Source of the DNA: an uncultured Chitinophagaceae bacterium
Lineage (GTDB): Bacteria; Bacteroidota; Bacteroidia; Chitinophagales; Chitinophagaceae
Assembly: GCA_937958995.1 (NCBI GenBank)
Contig: CALGAP010000007.1
Span: 496,001 to 560,000 of the forward strand
DNA: 64,000 nt
Reading direction: 5' to 3'
Positions 1 through 9,600 of the stretch are shown in pieces. Position 1 is the stretch's first letter, and each line of letters begins with the position of its first letter. Both the position numbers and the translations under genes were made by a program. The notes under the pieces are model-generated. The model saw nothing but the letters and a program-made list of their open reading frames with translations. It had not been told where the DNA came from and did not search any database.

Positions 1-1242
1 AGCGAGCAGTTGCAATGGCCTACGGTTATTTCTCCAGGTAGTGACTGGCTTTTCATCCAGCGAAGAAGCGGCCTTAAATGACCGTTCCGGCCAGTGATGT
101 TCCTGCGGCAGGTAGCGCGCAATTTTTTCTGCCCCGAATTTGTCCGTCAGCCTGTCGAGCAACTCGGAAAGATGCTTATCCTGCAAACCTCCCGTACCGT
201 TCCAGAAACTTTCCTGTGTGCATAGTACATCTTCCACCTTGTCGGCAGTCAATATGAATAATTCAATACCCAATGCCGGTTCAATCTGTTCAATTTTATT
301 TTCAAAGAGCTTCAGGAGATGTTTGGTGGTGAATCCGGCCCTTGTGGTTTTTATCCCGATGGATTGAATTTTATTATCCACACGATAACAGGTAAACACG
401 CACGAGCGGATGCCTTTCCCTTCTTTGCTTAGCCGGCCGCATAATTTTTCGAGCAATTGTTCGAGGGCATGTTCAATTCCCTTTCTCGTCGCCACGGGTT
501 CAAAACAGTTCAGTCTTTCCTGGTAGGGCTCCAGCGGAATCACAGGATCTATGAACTCCTCCTCATTACCCAAAGCCTGGTGCAAACGCGTAATGATCTG
601 GTTGCCGAACCGCCTGCGCAAGGCTGAGCGCGGCATATTGATGAACTCGCCTATTTTGTCGAGGCCCAACTGGTACAAGCGCTCAGCCATTTCCGGAGCC
701 AGGCGCAGCGCCTGCAGAGGCAGATCCATGAGCGCTATGGCCTGCTGACCTGGTTCTATAATGACGCCTTCTTTTTTATACCTCGCCGTAGCCCAGGCCA
801 TACCAATGGTATCGGCCATTCCCAACCGCACCATATAGCCGAGCGATTTCAACCGTGTGTATATATCGGCCAGGTATTGTTTTTCCCCACCCCACAAATG
901 TGCGCAACCGGTAGCATCGATTAATATACCGTCGGGTTCGTCTACTGCCGCTACAGGACTATAGCGGACACACCAGCGTGCAATTTTTTCTAACAATTTT
1001 TTTCCAACGGCAGGATCATCATCTCGCACTTCCAAACCCGGAATGATGGCGCGGGCATCAGCAACGGGCATACCGATACAAGCGCCCGCAGCTTCGGCCC
1101 AATGATTCATCGAAGTGATGACCATTCGGCCATGGTCGGGCGAGGCCAATACAAAGGGCACGAGGGCCAGGTGAGTATGCCGGCGCGAAAACCAATCCGT
1201 CTTCAGGTAACGGAACCATATCGACACGAATCTCTTTCTCAT
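1..1242 (-). CDS. imuB: ImuB, Y-family DNA polymerase-like protein (C-terminus beyond window)
   Basis: I translated the minus strand from the ATG at 1242-1240, and the frame stays open for 414 codons to the window edge. The start MRKRFVSIWF is followed by the Y-family palm pattern VRYSPVAAVDEPDGILIDATG and a central helix-hairpin-helix-like stretch (GLDKIGEFINMPRSALRRRF). The acidic first-strand motif of active Y-family polymerases (DxD) is absent, as in ImuB proteins, which act as hubs for the DnaE2 polymerase rather than catalysing synthesis themselves (family knowledge). It starts two bases after the imuA stop, so the two are co-transcribed. A dnaE2 gene would be expected further left but cannot be seen. 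The shorter open frame at 1058-1348 is a shadow of this junction. Confidence 0.9.
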   Translation of the reverse strand, partial: MRKRFVSIWFRYLKTDWFSRRHTHLALVPFVLASPDHGRMVITSMNHWAEAAGACIGMPVADARAIIPGLEVRDDDPAVGKKLLEKIARWCVRYSPVAAVDEPDGILIDATGCAHLWGGEKQYLADIYTRLKSLGYMVRLGMADTIGMAWATARYKKEGVIIEPGQQAIALMDLPLQALRLAPEMAERLYQLGLDKIGEFINMPRSALRRRFGNQIITRLHQALGNEEEFIDPVIPLEPYQERLNCFEPVATRKGIEHALEQLLEKLCGRLSKEGKGIRSCVFTCYRVDNKIQSIGIKTTRAGFTTKHLLKLFENKIEQIEPALGIELFILTADKVEDVLCTQESFWNGTGGLQDKHLSELLDRLTDKFGAEKIARYLPQEHHWPERSFKAASSLDEKPVTTWRNNRRPLQLLA

Positions 1243-1244
1243 CG

Positions 1245-1988
1245 CTAACCTGTTTTTCTGCGTTCGCTGATACCAACGGTTTTTGCCCTGGTCTCAAAAC
1301 GAAACTTACTCGCGCTCCATTCCACCTGCCAGGAGCCAGGTTGACCATTGCGCACTTTTAATAAATCAACCTGCCATCGCGGAAAACCGATGCCGGGTAA
1401 ATCATCATACACAGCACTTGGGAGATGACTAATCTTCCACCGGCTTACGCAAGTGTTGGCGTTGATGGAAGAAGTGTTATGATTGAGGATAAAGCCAGTG
1501 ACATGAGATTTTTCCACTGCCAATTGCAGTCGCCTGCTCACATCAAAACTTAAACCTCTCAATTCACCCACTACTGCAGACAAACCCTCGCATTTCAATG
1601 ATTCTTCCACCGCCCACAAAACATCTTTCTCGCGATCAAGGCTCACGAAAATGATCTTTTCAGGATCGATACCAAAGAATTTATAAGCGTGAGGATAAAC
1701 CTGCAGTTTGGTACCAATCCATACCATCACACCCGGAATATGATTGATGGATGATATCAAACCCGCAATAAATCCGCTGCTTGCCGCCTTTTCCTCCGCT
1801 GTAGCCACCAGGAATTCATGCACTGCGCTGGTGGGGAAATATTGGTTGGGGAATGCCTGGCTGATCGGACCTAATCCTCTCGACCAGTCGTGCTGCCTGA
1901 CTGGTTTTGCCAAACCCTGCAGAGACAATATATCCCTGCGCAGCTTTTCAATAATATGTGCCTGTGCAGCCGGCATAACCGAACCCAT
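1245..1988 (-). CDS. imuA: ImuA, RecA-like mutagenesis protein
   Basis: A 247-residue protein directly upstream of imuB. The sequence resembles the short RecA-fold ImuA proteins of Bacteroidota: VHEFLVATAEEKAASSGFIAG, then a strand GVMVWIG and the strand IIFVSLDREKDVLWAVEES. It has no usable Walker A motif, as expected for ImuA, which supports translesion synthesis with ImuB and DnaE2. The start at 1988 is an ATG; Met5 (ATG at 1976) is an alternative and no clear ribosome binding site separates them. A strong nested palindrome lies 5 to 48 bases upstream of the first start and is a good candidate for a damage-response operator. Confidence 0.85.
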   Translation of the reverse strand: MGSVMPAAQAHIIEKLRRDILSLQGLAKPVRQHDWSRGLGPISQAFPNQYFPTSAVHEFLVATAEEKAASSGFIAGLISSINHIPGVMVWIGTKLQVYPHAYKFFGIDPEKIIFVSLDREKDVLWAVEESLKCEGLSAVVGELRGLSFDVSRRLQLAVEKSHVTGFILNHNTSSINANTCVSRWKISHLPSAVYDDLPGIGFPRWQVDLLKVRNGQPGSWQVEWSASKFRFETRAKTVGISERRKTG

Positions 1989-1992
1989 TCGA

Positions 1993-2036
1993 TTTTTGGC
2001 AAGTTTACTAAATTTTTTAGTAATTCATGCCAAAAA
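1993..2036 (-). promoter_or_regulatory. Nested palindrome upstream of imuA (candidate SOS-type operator)
   Basis: Inner dyad: TTACTAAA (2005-2012), spacer TTT, TTTAGTAA (2016-2023). Outer dyad: TTTTTGGCA (1993-2001) with TGCCAAAAA (2028-2036). The two are nearly concentric (centres 2014 and 2014.5). A minus-strand box TAAACTTG, one mismatch from the Bacteroidota -7 element TAnnTTTG, overlaps the inner arm, so a bound repressor would block transcription. The role as a damage-response operator is inference from the neighbouring genes. Confidence 0.55.
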
Positions 2037-2132
2037 TTTTTGCCTTGCTGAAACTCAATAATTTAGTGAATGATTAGTGATTGTTGCTTTTGATGCATGG
2101 TGGTTGACTTAAACTAAAAGTAAAAAATTTAG

Positions 2133-3065
2133 CTACTTACTGTTTGCGTTATGCCTGCTATCAATCAGGTTTTTAATAATACGCTGTGTTGCCGGCCTTA
2201 AATCAGATTTCAGATCAAGCGGATATTTCCCCGCACATGTGAAGAACTCACACTGATTATTTCGTTTGATATACCAAAGTTTACCGATGGAATGAAAAGT
2301 GATAGTATCAGGTTCTGTTACCCTCCTCATGTTGTGATACACAACCGAATCATATGCGATTACTATTATATTATCTCCTAATTTCTGATCACAGGATATC
2401 CGCACATATCGGTCGCCCGCCCAATACATGCATAAGCCAGATTCCGGGAACTTGCGATTGTCACTATTGTTGTAAAATGTCTTATATACAAAGGCAAATG
2501 CCACCAAAAAAATCAGAACCAGGCCAAATACAATGACTGTCCTAAAATTGAAAAATGACTTTCCTCCAGGAACAGGAATTGTAACTAATCCCTGCTCCGT
2601 ATAATACGGGTCCTCATTAGACCCGGCTGATGTCGATTGAGTTGAACCACCTGTGTCATACCTCCCATTCTTCTGATCATCCGCAGAATGCTTCTTTTTG
2701 GAGACCTCAGTCCAATTTGTACAAGGTCTCGGTTCAAATTCGATTAACCACGCCACCAACTCCACATTCTTTGGGTCAGGATCCTCAACTTGCCTTTGAA
2801 TAAATTTTGCAACAGGTCTAAATTTATCCCGATCGAACTTTTTGATAAAACGCTCCGAAAGCTCTGACTCATTAGCCACGCCAAAAAAATTCAGGAGAGT
2901 CTGCCGATCATTGCCAGAGTATCGATTCTTAAAAGCAAATAAACATTCCTCCCTGAGTCGGGCAGGAGAAGGATGAGCCAAACCCGAACGCAGCTCATTT
3001 GCTTTTTTCTTCTGATCGTAGCAATCAAGAACTGCCTTTATATACTTAACATCCAGTCGGGCCAT
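2133..3065 (-). CDS. Single-pass membrane protein of unknown function
   Basis: A 310-residue protein that I do not recognise. Residues 1-170 are hydrophilic and rich in charged residues, with a low-complexity Ser/Thr/Gly linker near 135-152. One transmembrane segment covers about residues 174-197 (TVIVFGLVLIFLVAFAFVY). The last 110 residues form a small domain with scattered Cys and Trp residues that should lie outside the inner membrane. There is no signal peptide, so an N-in, C-out orientation is likely. It stands alone, with its own upstream gap, and its neighbours give no clue to function. Confidence 0.7.
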   Translation of the reverse strand: MARLDVKYIKAVLDCYDQKKKANELRSGLAHPSPARLREECLFAFKNRYSGNDRQTLLNFFGVANESELSERFIKKFDRDKFRPVAKFIQRQVEDPDPKNVELVAWLIEFEPRPCTNWTEVSKKKHSADDQKNGRYDTGGSTQSTSAGSNEDPYYTEQGLVTIPVPGGKSFFNFRTVIVFGLVLIFLVAFAFVYKTFYNNSDNRKFPESGLCMYWAGDRYVRISCDQKLGDNIIVIAYDSVVYHNMRRVTEPDTITFHSIGKLWYIKRNNQCEFFTCAGKYPLDLKSDLRPATQRIIKNLIDSRHNANSK

Positions 3066-3415
3066 ATATAAATCAAGTCAATTAAATCGGGGCAACCAGA
3101 CTTTCCGGAATTAACCAAGCGGCAAAACCGGAATGACCGGAATTAGCGGAACGCAATATGGATCAGTGTTCTAAGCGATACTAATTTCACCTCGCCAATC
3201 AATCACCCCCCTCCTTAGCTAAGAGGCTCACTGATCAGGATTGATTGTACGGGTGGCGATAGCGGCGATGGATAGACGGCCAGGGAAGCGTTGTCCAGAC
3301 CCGCTATCAATACCCACTCTTCCCTCAGGTAAGAAGCGCTGCTTACCTGCCTTAACGCGGCACCGCACGCTCGCGCACGATGTCGCTTTTCCCCAAACAA
3401 TCAAAAATCAAAACT
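3066..3415. other. 350-base intergenic stretch with two hairpins
   Basis: No convincing gene. It holds an inverted repeat CAATCAATC (3196-3204) / GATTGATTG (3239-3247) that encloses a second palindrome CTTAGCTAAG (3214-3223), and a perfect 8-bp hairpin CAGGTAAG (3326-3333) / CTTACCTG (3342-3349). Neither has a T-run, so they are not ordinary terminators. The short open frames here lack protein-like composition. Confidence 0.6.
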
Positions 3416-3589
3416 ATGTATCATATTTTTTTCCTGATACTTTGGGCATTGCTGTGCCCTGACCAGGTCCATAATGGCGGCCATGGTAATACAAACGTGC
3501 CGCAGACCATGTCAACCAACGACACCGGCGGCGAAACAGGCGATCCACCGCCCATTCCACCTCCGCCTCCTCCCGGCAGCGGGGGTTAA
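3416..3589 (+). CDS. Small secreted proline-rich peptide (57 residues)
   Basis: Begins at the ATG at 3416 with a short hydrophobic leader (MYHIFFLILWALLC) and ends in a Gly/Asn/Thr-rich stretch followed by a polyproline run and GSGG. The leader suggests export; the Cys at residue 14 might be a lipid anchor but the lipobox is not canonical. A clear rho-independent terminator starts 19 bases after the stop, which supports a transcribed gene. The function is unknown. The first ATG of the open frame, at 3380, would add a charged stretch before the leader and is less likely. Confidence 0.5.
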   Translation: MYHIFFLILWALLCPDQVHNGGHGNTNVPQTMSTNDTGGETGDPPPIPPPPPPGSGG

Positions 3590-3607
3590 TCCCAATCAAG
3601 AACGCAG

Positions 3608-3641
3608 AACAAGGCAGGATTATTCTTGCCTTGTTTTTTTT
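3608..3641 (+). terminator. Rho-independent terminator after the small peptide gene
   Basis: Stem AACAAGGCA (3608-3616) / TGCCTTGTT (3627-3635), 10-base loop, followed by an uninterrupted T-run to 3641. It separates the peptide gene from the histidine kinase gene. Confidence 0.8.
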
Positions 3642-3684
3642 GCCCCCACTCGCCGAAAACTATGTTTTTTTATATTTAGCGCAA

Positions 3685-5394
3685 ATGACCAAAATCAAAC
3701 TACTGCTGCTAACCCTGCTTGCCGGCTGCGCTGCCGGCAGCAATGAAAAAAAAGAAGAAACACCCAAAGCCCAACCGGCGAAGACTGAACAAACTTCCTA
3801 TTCACCGGATTTTTATAAGGCATATGATCTCTACCAGAAAAATCATGATTCTGCCTTTTACTATTTCAACCAGGTTGTTAACCAGTCGAAAGACAGCCAG
3901 GAAATCGCCACAGCATACAATTTCATGGGTTTGATCCAACGCAGAGCCGGTGATTATACCGGCGGCGAAGAAAGTCTGCTGGGATCTATAAAACACCTCA
4001 ACAAAAATAAGCCGACTGACCATTACAGTTTGTTTTCAGTCTATACTACCCTTGGCAACATTTACATCGACCTGAAAAATTATGAGGCTGCACTTTCCTA
4101 CTACGACTCCGCCTTGAGGTTTTCGAACAGAAAAGACATGCTTCCCTATTCCCTGAACGGCAAAGCGGTGGCCTACCAGAAAAAACACCAGTATGAAGAA
4201 GCGATAAAAATTTACGATTCCATCATCCACCTGAGCGCGCACAACAAGAAGGAATACGCAAGGATTTTGTCAAACAGGGCTATGGCTAAATGGTTGCAAA
4301 ACCCTGCATACAATCCGCTGCCCGAATTGTGGACCGCTATGCATTTACGTGCCGGGGAAAATGATAACTGGGGACTGAATGCCAGTTATGCTCATTTGTG
4401 TGACTACTACGCCAACTCGCGGCCCGACTCAGCATTGGTTTACGCGCGAAAAATGTACGAGGTCGCTAAACAAAACAACAGCCCGGACGACCAGATGGAA
4501 GCCCTTCTGAAACTGATCAAGCTCGAAACCGCCAAACGATCGGTCAACTGGGTTGATATTTATCAAAGAATCAACGACAGCGTGCAATCCGCACGCAATA
4601 CTGCCAAAAACCAGTTTGCACTGATCAGGTATGAGTCTGAAAAGAACAAAGCAGAAAAACTCGTGCTCGAAAAAGATGTTGCCGAAAGCAAATTCCAGAT
4701 CATACGGCAACGCACCGCTTTTTATTCCATAGTGGTACTGCTCATTGTCAGTGCTATTGCCGGAATAAGTTATTACCACAGGCGAAAAAGACGCATGGAA
4801 GAAGAACGTAAAAATGCCGTTCGGGAAGCGGAGATTGAACTCTCACGCAAAGTACACGACGTGGTGGCGAACAGCCTTTATAGTATTATGAGTAAGATAG
4901 AATATGACCCGGAATACAATATAGAACAATTACTCGATCAGCTCGAAATTCTCTATGAAAAATCGCGCGACATTTCATACGAAATACCGAACAAACCTGT
5001 AGATGGCTTCCAGCAAACTGTCACTAACCTGCTTACATCTTTTGCCAACCCCGAAACCAAAGTAGTGGTGGTGGGTAACAGTAATGAACTATGGAGCCGC
5101 GTGAGTGCACAGGCAAAAACAGAACTAGAGCATATTCTCCAGGAACTGATGGTGAATATGAAAAAACACAGCGGCGCGAAAAATGTGGTGATCAAGTTTG
5201 AACAACAGGAAAACCAGGCAGTCATACTTTACCAGGACGATGGCGTGGGACTAGGCCCGGACTTCCGCCAGGGCAATGGGCTAACCAATACGGGAAACCG
5301 TATAAATGCAATCGGCGGCCATATTATATTTGACCGTCATTCACCCCATGGCCTGAAACTGATAATTACTTTCCCAATAGCCCATTCAAAATGA
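3685..5394 (+). CDS. TPR-containing sensor histidine kinase (lipoprotein-type signal)
   Basis: Start chosen at the ATG at 3685 because it gives a lipoprotein-like leader MTKIKLLLLTLLAGC. About residues 30-340 are TPR-like helical repeats in the periplasm, a transmembrane segment lies near 346-363, and the cytoplasmic part carries a HisKA_3-like phospho-acceptor (KVHDVVANSLYS, His near 391), an N box (LMVNMKKH, about 490), the DDGVGL motif (about 517) and a G box (NGLTNTGNR). This is the common Bacteroidota TPR-kinase layout. The gene overlaps the downstream response regulator by 4 bases (ATGA), so the two form a two-component system. A leader with both lipobox and internal TM is unusual; the Cys may simply be part of the signal. 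Confidence 0.9.
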   Translation: MTKIKLLLLTLLAGCAAGSNEKKEETPKAQPAKTEQTSYSPDFYKAYDLYQKNHDSAFYYFNQVVNQSKDSQEIATAYNFMGLIQRRAGDYTGGEESLLGSIKHLNKNKPTDHYSLFSVYTTLGNIYIDLKNYEAALSYYDSALRFSNRKDMLPYSLNGKAVAYQKKHQYEEAIKIYDSIIHLSAHNKKEYARILSNRAMAKWLQNPAYNPLPELWTAMHLRAGENDNWGLNASYAHLCDYYANSRPDSALVYARKMYEVAKQNNSPDDQMEALLKLIKLETAKRSVNWVDIYQRINDSVQSARNTAKNQFALIRYESEKNKAEKLVLEKDVAESKFQIIRQRTAFYSIVVLLIVSAIAGISYYHRRKRRMEEERKNAVREAEIELSRKVHDVVANSLYSIMSKIEYDPEYNIEQLLDQLEILYEKSRDISYEIPNKPVDGFQQTVTNLLTSFANPETKVVVVGNSNELWSRVSAQAKTELEHILQELMVNMKKHSGAKNVVIKFEQQENQAVILYQDDGVGLGPDFRQGNGLTNTGNRINAIGGHIIFDRHSPHGLKLIITFPIAHSK

Positions 5395-6056
5395 TCAACA
5401 AAGTACTGATTGCAGAAGATCACGAAAGCGCCAACATTTCTGTCAGGAAGATCCTGGAAGAAATGGAGATAAAAGATATAGACTATGCCTACTACTGCGA
5501 TGACGCATTGCAGAAAATAAGGTACGCGCAGCAACTCAAATGGCCTTACGACCTGCTCATCACCGATCTCTATTTCGAGGCCGATGGTCGCGACCAAGTT
5601 ATAGAAGATGGCCGCGAGCTGATTGCCGCCGCGCGACAGGAACAGCCCGGTCTGCGCATACTGGTGTTCTCTGCCGAAAGCAAGCCCGACATTATCGAAA
5701 GACTTTTCGAACATCATCAAATTGACGGCTATGTGCGCAAGGCGCGGCATGATGTAAGAGAACTGAAGCTCGCCTTTGAAAGTATCAGCCAGAACCAACG
5801 TTACCTGCCTCGCCATCTTTCGCAATTGTTCCGGCAGAAAAACTCGCACGAGTTCACCGAATTCGATATCGCCGTCATTTCCTTACTGGCTCAAGGCGTT
5901 CGCCAAAACCGTATACCGGAGCAGCTGCAGCAAATGAAAATTCGTCCCAATGGCCTCAGCACCATCGAAAAACGCCTGGCACATATCAGGCAGGTGCTGC
6001 AGTGTAATAACAACGAGCAGCTGATTGCTTTTTGCAAGGATATGGGCATAATTTGA
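5391..6056 (+). CDS. Response regulator partner of the upstream kinase
   Basis: A 221-residue protein. The receiver domain (about 1-125) has the acidic pair E9-D10, the likely phospho-acceptor D59 (LLITDLYF), and the conserved Lys K117 (GYVRKAR). The C-terminal 70 residues (FTEFDIAVISLLAQGVRQNRIPEQL and LSTIEKRLAHIRQVL) resemble a LuxR/NarL-type helix-turn-helix in a diverged form. The start codon overlaps the kinase stop. The target genes are not evident from the sequence; the next gene, the Cys-rich secreted protein, is 257 bases away. Confidence 0.88.
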   Translation: MINKVLIAEDHESANISVRKILEEMEIKDIDYAYYCDDALQKIRYAQQLKWPYDLLITDLYFEADGRDQVIEDGRELIAAARQEQPGLRILVFSAESKPDIIERLFEHHQIDGYVRKARHDVRELKLAFESISQNQRYLPRHLSQLFRQKNSHEFTEFDIAVISLLAQGVRQNRIPEQLQQMKIRPNGLSTIEKRLAHIRQVLQCNNNEQLIAFCKDMGII

Positions 6057-6200
6057 TCGCACTCAATTTTTTCGGCTTACGGTTTTCCGTAAGAAATTCT
6101 TCATTCGCTTTTATAGATTTGAAGTAACGCTAAGACATTAACCCCCGGCTCATATACAATATCTGTGCTTACCCCCTTTTCCTTTTCTTGAACACGGGAC

Positions 6201-6237
6201 GGTGAATAGTCAGAACGGCAACTCTCCACTATTCACC
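6201..6237. repeat. Inverted repeat in the gap before the Cys-rich protein gene
   Basis: GGTGAATAGT (6201-6210) and ACTATTCACC (6228-6237) form a perfect 10-bp stem with a 17-base loop. Flanking CGGGAC and AGTCCTCCCG extend it with bulges. A separate 7-bp hairpin CTTACGG/CCGTAAG lies at 6076-6093. Neither is followed by a T-run. Confidence 0.55.
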
Positions 6238-6313
6238 AGTCCTCCCGAAAGGGGAATTTCAAATAAATTCTGATAAAGTGCGTTACTACGAGTAAGGATA
6301 ACTGTTCCGATTC

Positions 6314-6685
6314 ATGAAAATCCACCTATATCTCCTGTTCCTGGTCTTCTCGCTCCCGGCCAGCTGCCAGACGAAAGGCGATGTCCTCATCTGCAAAGGC
6401 ACGGCAAGTTACGCCTACCACAGTCATCGATGCCAGGGACTCAGCCAGTGCCGGGCAGTGGTTGAAAAAATGAGTCTTGATAAAGCAAAATCTTTGGGGC
6501 GCAAGCCCTGCGGTTACTGCTACAATTCGCATGCTCCATCTGTGAAATCCCAGGCGCCACCTCAAACACTAAAGTCATCTTCGAAAACTTCTTCACCCGG
6601 TCAATGCACAGCCATCACCAGGAAAGGTACACGCTGCTCGCGCTCGGCACGATCGGGAGGCAAATGCTGGCAGCATGGTGGATAG
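6314..6685 (+). CDS. Small secreted Cys-rich protein with two putative metal-binding motifs
   Basis: A 123-residue protein with a signal peptide (MKIHLYLLFLVFSLPASC); whether it is cleaved by signal peptidase I or II is unclear, because LPASC is not a canonical lipobox. The middle has Cys27, Cys40, Cys46, Cys66 and Cys69 with several His (SYAYHSHRC), which suggests a zinc-ribbon-like fold. After a Ser/Pro linker (about 72-96) the C-terminus QCTAITRKGTRCSRSARSGG...CWQHGG has the spacing of the small DUF5763-like Cys/His motif seen in many Bacteroidota proteins. Function unknown. It is convergent with the following gene. Confidence 0.75.
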   Translation: MKIHLYLLFLVFSLPASCQTKGDVLICKGTASYAYHSHRCQGLSQCRAVVEKMSLDKAKSLGRKPCGYCYNSHAPSVKSQAPPQTLKSSSKTSSPGQCTAITRKGTRCSRSARSGGKCWQHGG

Positions 6686-6695
6686 AAATTACCCT

Positions 6696-9600
6696 TCAGT
6701 TTTTGATTGTTAGTAAATAAGCAATCAGCGCATTGAAATCCTCGGGAGAAATTGTTGTGCTGAACTGATCGGGCATCAAAGTATATTTTGAAGGCGTGCG
6801 CGCAGCAATATCATTTTTCGCAACGCTGAATTCCTGGCCGGACACATCGGCAAACACGATTACCTCGCCTTCTTCGCGACGGTACAGACCGGTAAGTTGT
6901 TTACCATCTCTTAATTGAATCGTGTAGTTTCGAAACGATTCCGATACATTGCGGTTGGGGTCGAGTATTTTTTCAATCAATGCAGTGGCCCCCCACTTGC
7001 CTACGCCATCCAGCTGCGGGCCGATGCTGCCACCTTCGCCACCAACACTATGACAAGGCGTGCAGTTGCGCACAAACACCGTGCGTCCCACTTCGGGCGA
7101 AGGTGCTGGTTTTGCATACCGAAAATCTGTGATGCGCCCCGCAACCAGGCTTTGACGTTCTTTATTGATGTTTTCAAGGCCGGTAGTCAGCGTTTCGTAT
7201 TGGGCTTTTTGCAGACCTTTCATATTCAACATCAACCGCTCCTCCACCTTGGGTTGTATCAATGTGCGGGGAAAAATTTCACCCTTCTTTACTTTTTCAA
7301 AAAGAATATCGATGCCCTGTGGAGAAGCTGCCAAAGCAATGGCCATTGGCTGATGCAGGTCGGGCGGAATAGTTTTTATTTTTTGTAAAAGGCCATTGAT
7401 CGTAGTGCCGGGAAATTGCGCCAGCGAGGTGAGCACTCTTCTCCTGAAATCATCGCTGCTCGCAGTATTGTCGTAAGTTGATTGAATGATGTCATGGTGT
7501 TTGGCGGCATCGATCTTCATCAACGCTTCCATCGCAGCAATACGTATTTCAGGAGCTACCGAGCTATCGCCAAATGCGGTGAGCAACTGGGGTTGTAAAG
7601 ATTTAAGCTTATATCTTCCTGCCAGGTTCATGGCAAAGCCAATCTTATCGATTAGTTTGTCCCTTGCCGCTTTTGAATCATCTGCCGGTTTTGCCAGCAA
7701 GTCTGAAGGCAACAATTGCGAGGCTATTTGCCTGCCCCATGTCGCAAGCGCATCATTTTCTTTAATGCCTCGCCGGGCAAATCCCTGAAGCACCTGTCGG
7801 AAAATGACGTACTCCAGACCGGCATTGCCTTCTCCCCGCTGCCTGGCTGTATGAATCACTTCGTTCAATTCTTTTCCAGGAATAAAACGAGCAATATGTT
7901 TAAAAGCCCTCTCCAGCTCATCTTCAGGCAGCGTGTTTGCTTTTACATAGTTAAAGAGAAACTGCCCTGAAGCTGCAGTCTGCACGCCGGGCATTACAGA
8001 ACACAAAAAAGCACCATCTTCTACGCTCCATTGCTTTGCGACGACCTCATTCAGCAATGAGTCATTACGCAACAAACTGCGAAGCGCCAACCGCTGCGTA
8101 TAGACCAGGTGCGTATCAAAGCCGGGAGTTTTCTTTCTTTGAGCGATAATTTGTTCTACAGTATTAAGCGTAACATATTGCGCCAGCAATTCTGTAGCCG
8201 CCCTTTGCACATGTGGGTCGGCATCGGTCATTGCTTTCAATGCAATTTCATGCGCCATTTGATTTTTATCGCCCTGCTCGGCCAGTACCCGTAATGCATG
8301 CAGCCTGATGGTGGTGTTGCTATGCGATGATGAACGTTGAATAATTTCCGGTGTCAATGCATTTAATCGTTGCAATACCCATAGTGCGTGCACATATTCA
8401 TGGGGGCTTGCATTGCTTTTATTGATCAATGCTTTTGCAGGCTCAGCGGATGGCTGCCCTATTCGTTCCACCATCTGGTCGGCGGCCATAAGTCGCAAAG
8501 GCAGGTTGTCAGAGTTCAACGCGGCCAGCAGTTCCTGCAGCGGCGCCTCAGCCAGGTTCTGTTTTTTGTTCACCTTTCCCTTATAGGTAATTCTCCAGAT
8601 GCGCCCCCTTGTCTTGTCGCGCTTAGGATGATCGAGCGGCACTTCATAGTGACCAATAATGCTGTTGTAAAAATCGGCAATATATAGTGCTCCATCAGGT
8701 CCCAGTTTCACATCCACGGGCCTGAACCAGGGGTCTTCGCTTAGCAAAAAGTCTTCTTCTTTTTTCCCGACAGGACTGCTGCCCTTCCAGGCAGATGAAT
8801 TGCGATAAACCCTGCACGCCACTACATCGCCTATATAAAAATTGCCGCGATACGCTTCGGGAAATTTTGTGTCGGCATAATAGGCAATGCCTGCCAGCGC
8901 GGTAGCTTCATTTTCAAGCGGCTTCATATCGGGTGCAAAGCCCATAATATTTTCTTTGCCCCACTGGGTATAGTCTCCGCCACGAATCAGTTGATATAAA
9001 GGTGAAGTATGACAATCGGTGGAATAGAGATAACCCAGTTCATCATAAGTAAGACCAAAAGGATTGATGCGGCCATCTGTGGTATGCTCTACCCTGCTGC
9101 CGTCGCGGCGAAAGCGGAAAGTATTGCCGGAGGTCATCCGGATCGTATCTCCATCTGCACCCGCAATTTTCGAGCGGTTGGTATACCCATGGCATGCATG
9201 AACCCAACCGTCGTAACCGATTATGAAATTGTTCACCATACCATGCGTATCCCGGTATTCAAACGGGCCAAATAATTTCGTTTGTTCATCGGGTTTACCA
9301 TCACCATCATTATCGGTATAACGATAAACATTTGGAATGCTATACACTATAGCGCCATCGTTTACCGGCATTACGCCGATAGGAATATTGAGCGTATCAT
9401 TGAAATGTATGAATTTATCCGCGCGTCCGTCATTATCCGTATCTTCCAGGATAGTGAGCCTGTCCCTTCCTTTTGAAGGCGAGGCAGCAAAAGGATATTC
9501 AAAAGACTGCGTCACCCAAAGTCTGCCCCGGGCGTCAAAGGCGATATTGATCGGTTTACCGATCTGGGGTTCAGAAGCGAATAGCGTAATTTCAAAACCC

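Noticed and set aside
3665..3684. TATATTTA as a -7 promoter box for the histidine kinase gene
   Set aside because: It would lie directly before the start codon; the upstream element is not evident, so no promoter is called.
6076..6093. Perfect 7-bp hairpin as terminator of the two-component operon
   Set aside because: No T-run follows on either strand.
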